Below are positions 58,649 through 64,000 of a stretch of DNA of 64,000 nt, piece by piece. Source of the stretch: Variovorax sp. IB41 (GTDB lineage: Bacteria > Pseudomonadota > Gammaproteobacteria > Burkholderiales > Burkholderiaceae_C); the NCBI RefSeq assembly GCF_016405905.1, contig NZ_JAEFCB010000022.1:39093-103092 (forward strand), written 5' to 3'. The stretch's first letter is position 1. Every line of letters begins with the position of its first letter. Below the pieces are notes generated by a model, which saw only the letters and a program-made list of their open reading frames with translations, was not told where the DNA came from and ran no database searches. Made by a program: the position numbers and the translations under genes.

Positions 58649-58677
58649 CGTCCGCCTTTCTCTCCGATCTTTTCTGC

Positions 58678-59538
58678 ATGCTCGCACGCCGTCTCGCGCT
58701 CTACCTCGACCTGATCCGCTGGAACCGCCCTGCCGGCTGGCTGTTGCTGCTCTGGCCCACGCTGGGCGCGCTCTGGTTCGCGGCCGACGGCTGGCCGGGC
58801 TGGCAGCTGGTCGTGGTGTTCACGCTCGGCACCTTCCTCATGCGCAGCGCGGGCTGCTGCGTCAACGACGTGGCCGATCGCGACTTCGACCGCCACGTCA
58901 AGCGCACCGCCCAGCGGCCCGTGACCAGCGGCGCCATCTCGGTCAAGGAAGCGCTCGCGCTCGGCGCCGTGCTGGCGCTCGCGGCCTTCGGGCTGGTGCT
59001 CACCACCAACCGGGTGACGGTGCTGTGGTCGTTCGCCGCGCTGGCCATCACGCTGGTCTATCCGTTCGCCAAGCGCTTCGTGTCGATCCCGCAGGCGGTG
59101 CTGGGCATCGCCTTCAGCTTCGGCATTCCGATGGCCTTTGCGGCGGTGCAGTCCACCGTGCCCGTGTTCGCCGCGTGGCTGCTGGTCGGCAACCTGTTCT
59201 GGGTGCTGGCCTACGACACCGAGTACGCGATGGTCGACCGCGACGACGACCTGAAGATCGGCATGAAGACATCGGCGATCACCTTCGGCCGCTTCGACGT
59301 TGCGGCCGTGATGCTGAGTTACGCGATCTTCCTGGCGGTCTGGGCGTGGGCGGGTGCCAGCCGGTCGCTGGGCGTGCTGTTCTTCGCGGGGATCGCCATT
59401 GCCGCGGGGCAGGCGCTCTGGCACTGGCGGTTGATCCGCGAGCGCACGCGCGACGGCTGCTTCAAGGCCTTCCGGCTGAACCACTGGCTGGGCTTCACGG
59501 TGTTTGCCGGCGTCGTGGCCGGCTATTTCGTTCGCTGA
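58678..59538 (+). CDS. ubiA: 4-hydroxybenzoate polyprenyltransferase
   Basis: Membrane enzyme that prenylates 4-hydroxybenzoate in ubiquinone synthesis. 286 residues with the two Asp-rich motifs CVNDVADRDFDRHVKRTAQR and AMVDRDDDLKIGMKTSA, about eight membrane helices, and RWNRPAGWLLLLWPTLGALW. ATG 58678 chosen since the upstream ATG is in the dps terminator. Confidence 0.96.
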   Translation: MLARRLALYLDLIRWNRPAGWLLLLWPTLGALWFAADGWPGWQLVVVFTLGTFLMRSAGCCVNDVADRDFDRHVKRTAQRPVTSGAISVKEALALGAVLALAAFGLVLTTNRVTVLWSFAALAITLVYPFAKRFVSIPQAVLGIAFSFGIPMAFAAVQSTVPVFAAWLLVGNLFWVLAYDTEYAMVDRDDDLKIGMKTSAITFGRFDVAAVMLSYAIFLAVWAWAGASRSLGVLFFAGIAIAAGQALWHWRLIRERTRDGCFKAFRLNHWLGFTVFAGVVAGYFVR

Positions 59539-59548
59539 AGGAGAGCTC

Positions 59549-60016
59549 ATGCTCGACCGCCTGACGCAGAAGATCGGCCACGAAGGGCTGTCCGAATGGC
59601 ACGTCATCACTCAGGAGATGGTCGACCGGTACGCGGTGCTGTCGGGCGATGGCGAAGGCGAGTGGATTCACCTCGACCCGGAGCGCGCGGCCCGCGAGGC
59701 GGACTATGGCGGCACGATCGTGCCGGGCTTCTTCCAGGTCTCGCACCTGATCCGGCTGACCGGCGAGGCGATGCGCACGCTGCTGCCCTTCGATGCGAAC
59801 CACGCGCTGAACTATGGCTTCGACCGCCTGCGCTTCGTGAGGCCGATGCCGGTGGGCGCGCGCTTCAGGGCGCGGGTGCGCATCCTCGGCGCGACGCCCA
59901 AGGGCGACGATGGTTTCCTGCTGAAAGAAGAAGTGCTGCTCGAACTGGAGGACGGCACCGTCACGCTGGCGGCCGAGTGGCTGTTCTTCCTCGGGCCGCG
60001 CGCGCTGGCGGGCTGA
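59549..60016 (+). CDS. MaoC-like hotdog protein
   Basis: 155 residues with a MaoC/NodN-like hotdog pattern: HVITQEMVDRYAVLSGDGEG, DYGGTIVPGFFQVSHLIRLT, NYGFDRLRFVRPMPVGARFR. Residues expected for (R)-hydratase activity (D...H) are partly retained (HLDPERA). Ten bases after ubiA and likely cotranscribed. Acyl-CoA or acyl-ACP hydration is inferred only from family. Confidence 0.8.
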   Translation: MLDRLTQKIGHEGLSEWHVITQEMVDRYAVLSGDGEGEWIHLDPERAAREADYGGTIVPGFFQVSHLIRLTGEAMRTLLPFDANHALNYGFDRLRFVRPMPVGARFRARVRILGATPKGDDGFLLKEEVLLELEDGTVTLAAEWLFFLGPRALAG

Positions 60017-60022
60017 CCAGCT

Positions 60023-60880
60023 TCAACCGCGCCCGAATTCCTCGCCCAGTTCGGCCGCGCGCTTCTGCGCGGCGCGGATGGCGATCTTGAACTGCGCCTT
60101 GATGTCCGCGCCTTCCAGCGACGTGATCGCCGCGTAGGTCGTGCCGCCCTTGGAGGTCACGCGCTCGCGCAGCACCGAGGGTGGCTCGGTCGCGCTGTGC
60201 GCCAGCGCCGAGGCGCCGGTGAAGGTGCCGATGGCCAGGCGCTGGGCCTGGTCGGGCGTGAGGCCCATCTCGACGCCGGCCTCGGTCATCGCCTCGATGA
60301 AATAGAACACATAGGCCGGGCCCGAGCCGGACATGGCGGTGACTGCATCGAGCGCCGGTTCGGCATCGACCCAGAGCAGTTCGCCCGTGGGCGTCAGCAG
60401 CTGGCTGACGAGTGCGCGGTCGGCGCTGGTGACGTCCGGCCGCGCGAACAGGCCGGTCATGCCCTGGCCGACCAGCGCGGGCGTGTTGGGCATGGCGCGC
60501 ACCACGCGCTCGGTGCCGACCCAGCGGGCGATGCTGTCGGACGGAATGCCCGCGGCCACGCTCAGGTGCAGTGCGTCCCCGGCGAATGCGCGCACCGGCT
60601 TGGCGGCCTCGGCGAAGGCCTGCGGCTTGACCGCCCACACCACGACGCCGCAGCGCGAAAGCGCTTCGCTCGCCTCGGCCTGCGCCGTGATGCCGAAGGA
60701 CTGCGCAAGCTTCGTGCGCGCCGCCTCGAAGGGCTCGACCACCTCGAACGCGGCGGCCGGGGTGCCTTGCTGGATCAGTCCGCCGATGATGGCGCTGGCC
60801 ATGTTGCCCCCGCCGATGAAGGCGATGGGCGGCAGCGGCGCGGGGGCGGTGCGGGGCAGGAAGGTCACGGCGATGGTCAT
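60023..60880 (-). CDS. proC: pyrroline-5-carboxylate reductase
   Basis: NAD(P)H-dependent last step of proline synthesis. 285 residues: dinucleotide loop IAFIGGGNMASAIIGGL, VVRAMPNTPALVGQGMTGL, SGSGPAYVFYFIEAMTEAG and SKGGTTYAAITSLE. ATG at 60880 overlaps the stop of the upstream phytase-like gene (ATGA), so it is second in that unit. Convergent with the MaoC-like gene. Confidence 0.96.
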   Translation of the reverse strand: MTIAVTFLPRTAPAPLPPIAFIGGGNMASAIIGGLIQQGTPAAAFEVVEPFEAARTKLAQSFGITAQAEASEALSRCGVVVWAVKPQAFAEAAKPVRAFAGDALHLSVAAGIPSDSIARWVGTERVVRAMPNTPALVGQGMTGLFARPDVTSADRALVSQLLTPTGELLWVDAEPALDAVTAMSGSGPAYVFYFIEAMTEAGVEMGLTPDQAQRLAIGTFTGASALAHSATEPPSVLRERVTSKGGTTYAAITSLEGADIKAQFKIAIRAAQKRAAELGEEFGRG

Positions 60881-62046
60881 GGTCGGTCGATGTATTCGAA
60901 GGCGGCGAACTGGGTCACTTGCAGCGGATTGAAATTGTCGTCGCTCACAACCACCAGCAGGCGGTTGCCGTTGGCCAGCGACGGTCCCCAGCACATGCCC
61001 TCGGTGTTGTCCAGGCGCGAGAGGCCGAGCGCGGCGAAGTCGGCCACCAGGGTTTTGGCGACGGGCTGGTGATTGCCCGGCGCCAGCGCATCGATGGCGA
61101 GCACGTCGCCGGCGGCGCGGGTGTCGATCTCGTAGAGGCGCAGCGAATTGCCCCTGCCCGCGGCATACGCGCGCTCCAGCACCAGCATGCGGTGCGCATC
61201 GAGCATCAGCACCTCGCTCACGCCGTTGTCGGCGTAGCTGCCGGGGATGAGGGGCCGCAGGGGGATGGCGTCGGGGACGTAGGCGATCTGGCGGGTGGCA
61301 TGGCCGGTCTCCAGGTCGACCTGGGTGAAGCGGCAGGGGCCGCCGGGCGCGCGCGTGGTGGGGATGGGGCCGTCCTGGATCAGGGCGTTTTCCATCGAAA
61401 CCCAGGCGAAACGGCCGTCGGGCGTGAGGGCGATGCCCTCGAACGTCAGGTTGTCGCGCGGGCCGCGGCGCTGGGCCGGATCGGGCGTGAACATCGCGGG
61501 CAGGGCGAATTCGCGCAGAAAGCGGCCGTCACGCGCCGATTCATACAGCGCGGGGCCGAACCCGCGGGCGATGTCGCCTTCGCTGGTCCAGAGCAGGGTG
61601 CCGGTGGATGGGCGCAGGCGGAGGGCTTCGGGGTCGGGAACCGGGAGCCCGTCGACCGCGTGGCGACGGTCGGGCCAAGGGCCGCCACCGGGGCGTTGCA
61701 GTCGAACAACGCCCGTCGGCTCCGGCGGGGCGGCCTGCGGTTGGGGCCAGCGCGCCGTGTAAAAGCGAACAGGCGCCAGATCTGATCGGTCGTCACTGAT
61801 AAGCAGGTACTCACCTCGTGCGGCGTCGTAGTCGATGCCGGAGAGGCCGCCGGCCGTGGTGTCTTCTATATGCAGCCTGTGCGCCCAGCGCGCCTCGGCG
61901 ATGCGACGCAGCCGCCCGGTGCCCGGAGTCGGCGTTGCGCTCCCGCAGCCGGCGAGACCCAGCGCCAGCGCGGCAGCCGCGCCTCCCAGCAGGCTGCGGC
62001 GGGTGGGGAGCGGGGGCGAAAGATGGGTTCTGGCAGTGGCGCGCAC
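60877..62046 (-). CDS. esterase-like-of-phytase domain lipoprotein
   Basis: 389 residues of the beta-propeller family annotated as esterase-like activity of phytase. The N-terminus has a twin-arginine motif (TRRSLLGG) and a lipobox (GLAGC). Body: TAGGLSGIDYDAARGEYLLI, DPEALRLRPSTGTLLWTSEG, NLTFEGIALTPDGRFAWVSM, RLDNTEGMCWGPSLANGNRL. GTG at 62046 is the likely start; a further ATG at 62136 would run into the ribosomal promoter. First gene of a unit with proC. Confidence 0.8.
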   Translation of the reverse strand: MRATARTHLSPPLPTRRSLLGGAAAALALGLAGCGSATPTPGTGRLRRIAEARWAHRLHIEDTTAGGLSGIDYDAARGEYLLISDDRSDLAPVRFYTARWPQPQAAPPEPTGVVRLQRPGGGPWPDRRHAVDGLPVPDPEALRLRPSTGTLLWTSEGDIARGFGPALYESARDGRFLREFALPAMFTPDPAQRRGPRDNLTFEGIALTPDGRFAWVSMENALIQDGPIPTTRAPGGPCRFTQVDLETGHATRQIAYVPDAIPLRPLIPGSYADNGVSEVLMLDAHRMLVLERAYAAGRGNSLRLYEIDTRAAGDVLAIDALAPGNHQPVAKTLVADFAALGLSRLDNTEGMCWGPSLANGNRLLVVVSDDNFNPLQVTQFAAFEYIDRP

Positions 62047-62089
62047 GCCTCGGAGTCTAGTGCCAGCACGTGATGGTGTAATGAGTCGG

Positions 62090-62118
62090 TTGACATCGGC
62101 ACAAGTGCCTGCAATAAT
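62090..62118 (+). promoter_or_regulatory. strong sigma-70 promoter of the spc ribosomal operon
   Basis: -35 TTGACA (62090-62095), exactly 17 bases, -10 AATAAT (62113-62118). It sits 144 bases before rplN and is the best consensus promoter in the window. Confidence 0.88.
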
Positions 62119-62261
62119 CGCGGGCTTCGCTTCCAAAAGGCGAAGCTTTCAGCCCAAAGCGGAAGTGCCTCGAGTGGTTCGAGGCATGGACGACGGGCCC
62201 AAGACTGACCGCGGTGTCTCCCTCCTGGAGGCTCATCGGTACAAGTTGGGAATATCAAGAA
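62119..62261 (+). other. rplN leader with two hairpins
   Basis: A 143-base leader with GCTTCGC/GCGAAGC arms near 62124-62147 and a perfect eight-base stem TGCCTCGA/TCGAGGCA (62166-62173 and 62179-62186). No T run follows, so these are not simple terminators; a regulatory leader is possible. Confidence 0.6.
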
Positions 62262-62630
62262 ATGATCCAAACTGAATCCCGGCTCGAAGTGGCCGACAAC
62301 ACGGGCGCGAAATCCGTCCTGTGTATCAAGGTGCTCGGTGGCTCCAAGCGGCGTTATGCCAGCGTGGGCGACGTCATCAAGGTCAGCATCAAGGAAGCCG
62401 CTCCGCGTGGTCGCGTCAAGAAGGGCGAGATCTACAGCGCAGTGGTGGTCCGCACCGCCAAGGGCATCCGTCGCGCCGACGGTTCGCTCGTCAAGTTCGA
62501 CGGCAACGCAGCAGTGTTGCTCAACGCCAAGCTGGAGCCTATCGGCACCCGCATCTTCGGACCGGTGACGCGCGAGCTGCGCACCGAGAAGTTCATGAAG
62601 ATCGTGTCGCTGGCACCCGAAGTTCTCTAA
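62262..62630 (+). CDS. rplN: 50S ribosomal protein L14
   Basis: 122 residues, full length. MIQTESRLEVADNTGAKSV and IFGPVTRELRTEKFMKIVSL are diagnostic. First gene of the spc operon after its own promoter; the genes that normally precede it (rpsJ to rpsQ) are not adjacent, since a lipoprotein gene of opposite strand lies upstream. Confidence 0.98.
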   Translation: MIQTESRLEVADNTGAKSVLCIKVLGGSKRRYASVGDVIKVSIKEAAPRGRVKKGEIYSAVVVRTAKGIRRADGSLVKFDGNAAVLLNAKLEPIGTRIFGPVTRELRTEKFMKIVSLAPEVL

Positions 62631-62643
62631 GGACAACAACGCC

Positions 62644-62976
62644 ATGAACAAGATTCGCAAAGGCGACCAGGTCATCGTGTTGGCCGGTCGTGACAAGGGC
62701 AAGCGCGGTACCGTGTCGCTCCGCAAGGACGACTCGCACATCGTCATCGAAGGCCTGAACCTCGTGAAGAAGCACACCAAGCCGAACCCGCTCAAGGGTA
62801 CGACCGGTGGCATCGTCGAGAAGTCCATGCCCATTCACCAATCCAACGTGGCGATCTTCAATGCCGCGACCGGCAAGGCCGATCGCGTGGGCATCAAGAT
62901 CTCCCAGGGTGCTGACGGCAAGCGCGTGGCTGTTCGCGTCTTCAAGTCCAGCGGCGACGAAATCAAGTTCGCCTAA
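62644..62976 (+). CDS. rplX: 50S ribosomal protein L24
   Basis: 110 residues with the KOW motif IRKGDQVIVLAGRDKGKRGT and the typical GIVEKSMPIHQSNVAIFN. Starts 13 bases after rplN. Binds 23S rRNA early in assembly. Confidence 0.98.
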   Translation: MNKIRKGDQVIVLAGRDKGKRGTVSLRKDDSHIVIEGLNLVKKHTKPNPLKGTTGGIVEKSMPIHQSNVAIFNAATGKADRVGIKISQGADGKRVAVRVFKSSGDEIKFA

Positions 62977-62987
62977 GAGGTACTCAC

Positions 62988-63527
62988 ATGGCACGTCTCC
63001 AACAACACTATCGCGAAAAGATCGCGAAAGACCTGACGGAAAAGTTCGGCTACAAGTCGCCGATGCAGGTCCCCCGCCTCACCAAGATCACCCTGAACAT
63101 GGGTGTGGGTGAAGCAGTCGCCGACAAGAAGGTTCTCGACAACGCTGTCGCCGACCTCACCAAGATCGCCGGCCAGAAGCCCGTGGTCACCAAGTCGAAG
63201 AAGGCTATCGCCGGTTTCAAGATCCGCGAAAACCAGCCCATCGGCTGCATGGTCACGCTGCGCGGCGTGCAGATGTATGAGTTCCTGGACCGTTTCGTGA
63301 CCATCGCGCTGCCGCGTGTTCGCGACTTCCGCGGCATCTCCGGCCGTGCGTTCGACGGCCGTGGCAACTACAACATCGGCGTCAAGGAACAGATCATTTT
63401 CCCTGAGATCGAGTACGACAAGGTCGATGCCCTGCGCGGTCTCAATATCAGCATCACGACGACGGCCAAGACCGATGAAGAAGCCAAGGCGCTTCTTGCT
63501 GGTTTCCGTTTCCCGTTCAAGAACTGA
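62988..63527 (+). CDS. rplE: 50S ribosomal protein L5
   Basis: 179 residues: KITLNMGVGEAVADKKVLDN, QKPVVTKSKKAIAGFKIREN, RGRGNYNIG-like segment DGRGNYNIGVKEQIIFPEIE. In E. coli the rplX-rplE junction carries the S8 autoregulation site; the 11-base gap here shows no obvious equivalent to the eye. Confidence 0.98.
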   Translation: MARLQQHYREKIAKDLTEKFGYKSPMQVPRLTKITLNMGVGEAVADKKVLDNAVADLTKIAGQKPVVTKSKKAIAGFKIRENQPIGCMVTLRGVQMYEFLDRFVTIALPRVRDFRGISGRAFDGRGNYNIGVKEQIIFPEIEYDKVDALRGLNISITTTAKTDEEAKALLAGFRFPFKN

Positions 63528-63535
63528 GGCGAACC

Positions 63536-63841
63536 ATGGCTAAACAATCTTTGATCCAGCGCGAACTCAAGCGCGACAAGCTGGTTGCCAAGTTCGCTGC
63601 GAAGCACGCAGAACTGAAGGCGGCTTCCAACGACCTGAAGAAGAGCGACGAAGAACGCGCAGCTGCCCGCCTGGGCCTGCAAAAGCTTCCGCGCAACGCG
63701 AACCCGACCCGTCAGCGCAACCGTTGCGCCATCACCGGTCGTCCGCGTGGCACCTTCCGTCAATTCGGTCTGGCCCGCGCCAAGATCCGTGAACTGGCTT
63801 TCGCTGGCGACATCCCCGGTGTCACCAAGGCCAGCTGGTAA
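63536..63841 (+). CDS. rpsN: 30S ribosomal protein S14 (zinc-free type)
   Basis: 101 residues, the long C-minus form without the CxxC zinc motif. QRNRCAITGRPRGTFRQFGL and the C-terminal ASW are diagnostic. Eight bases after rplE. Confidence 0.97.
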   Translation: MAKQSLIQRELKRDKLVAKFAAKHAELKAASNDLKKSDEERAAARLGLQKLPRNANPTRQRNRCAITGRPRGTFRQFGLARAKIRELAFAGDIPGVTKASW

Positions 63842-63861
63842 GCCAGGCAGGAGCAAACAAC

Positions 63862-64000
63862 ATGAGCATGAGTGATCCCATTGCCGACCTGCTGACGCGT
63901 ATCCGTAACGCGCAGATGGTGGCGAAGCCCACTGTGTCGATCCCGTCTTCCAAGGTGAAGGCCGCGATTGCACAGGTCCTGAAGGACGAAGGCTACATCG
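63862..64000 (+). CDS. rpsH: 30S ribosomal protein S8, N-terminal part (cut by window edge)
   Basis: The first 46 residues are visible, starting MSMSDPIADLLTRIRNAQMV, which is the S8 N-terminus. GCAGGAG lies 13 bases before the ATG. In E. coli S8 represses the spc operon. The gene continues beyond the window. Confidence 0.96.
   Translation, partial: MSMSDPIADLLTRIRNAQMVAKPTVSIPSSKVKAAIAQVLKDEGYI

Noticed and set aside
58633..58677. ATG 58633 as ubiA start
   Set aside because: It lies in the loop of the dps terminator and adds residues without family resemblance.
62977..62987. S8 autoregulatory RNA at the rplX-rplE junction
   Set aside because: The gap is only 11 bases and no S8-site-like stem could be drawn by eye.
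1..64000. tRNA, rRNA, CRISPR, prophage or transposase genes
   Set aside because: Looked for and not recognised anywhere in the window.

Overview
The window is high-G+C proteobacterial chromosome, most likely Burkholderiales/Comamonadaceae and probably Variovorax or a close relative. Reasons: an ACC deaminase with its Lrp-type activator, Bug-family (TctC) orphan binding proteins, the pyk-fba-purC-purE-purK-sua5 gene string, and a family of C/G-rich intergenic repeats of the kind common in Comamonadaceae. The organism call is inference from gene content. No rRNA, tRNA, CRISPR array, prophage or insertion sequence was recognised.

Layout. 0-6.9 kb: glycolysis and purine genes (pgk end, pyk, fba, purC), interrupted by acdS-acdR and an esterase lipoprotein. 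7.0-10.3 kb: META lipoprotein, a HipBA-type toxin-antitoxin pair whose toxin carries a repeat-derived insertion, and a CnoX-type thioredoxin. 10.35-13.1 kb: purE-purK-sua5 with overlapping ends. 13.2-16.9 kb: large lipase-like lipoprotein, a PBP4-type peptidase, and an exported PPC/DUF296 protein. 17.1-29.05 kb: a catabolic region with a FlK-like thioesterase, LysR regulator, amidohydrolase, two Bug binding proteins, CoA-transferase, enoyl-CoA hydratase, iron alcohol dehydrogenase, and a TRAP transporter with a second amidohydrolase inside its operon. 29.05-34.2 kb: nudK, a DeoR regulator, tsaB-rimI-UDG-like, pyrF, and an HTH regulator. 34.3-40.8 kb: membrane proteins, including a CREST/ceramidase-like protein, an MFS-PlsC fusion, a YiaA-like protein, and an unknown exported/DUF2145/zinc-ribbon set. 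40.8-44.75 kb: a tightly overlapped operon of an ArgG-like ligase, a 2-oxoglutarate dioxygenase and an EamA exporter, with a divergent LysR gene. 44.8-50.7 kb: xylose-dehydrogenase-like SDR, tgt-queA, DUF4166 and a TIGR01777 epimerase. 50.7-62.0 kb: recG, LysE exporter, subtilase autotransporter, oxyR-dps, ubiA, proC and a phytase-esterase-like lipoprotein. 62.26 kb to the end: the spc ribosomal operon (rplN rplX rplE rpsN rpsH).

Two candidate undescribed systems stand out. (1) Three promoters in the 17-29 kb region share one 59-base layout: a TTTCTyG-N9-arm LysR box, 7 bases, a TTGssk -35, 17 bases, and a TAGACT -10. They sit before the thioesterase, the hydratase/CoA-transferase operon and the dehydrogenase/TRAP operon. 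This suggests one LysR regulon that imports and degrades an unknown carboxylic acid or lactone. (2) The ArgG-like/dioxygenase/exporter operon looks like a small pathway that makes and exports a modified amino acid. Functions of both are inferred, not demonstrated.
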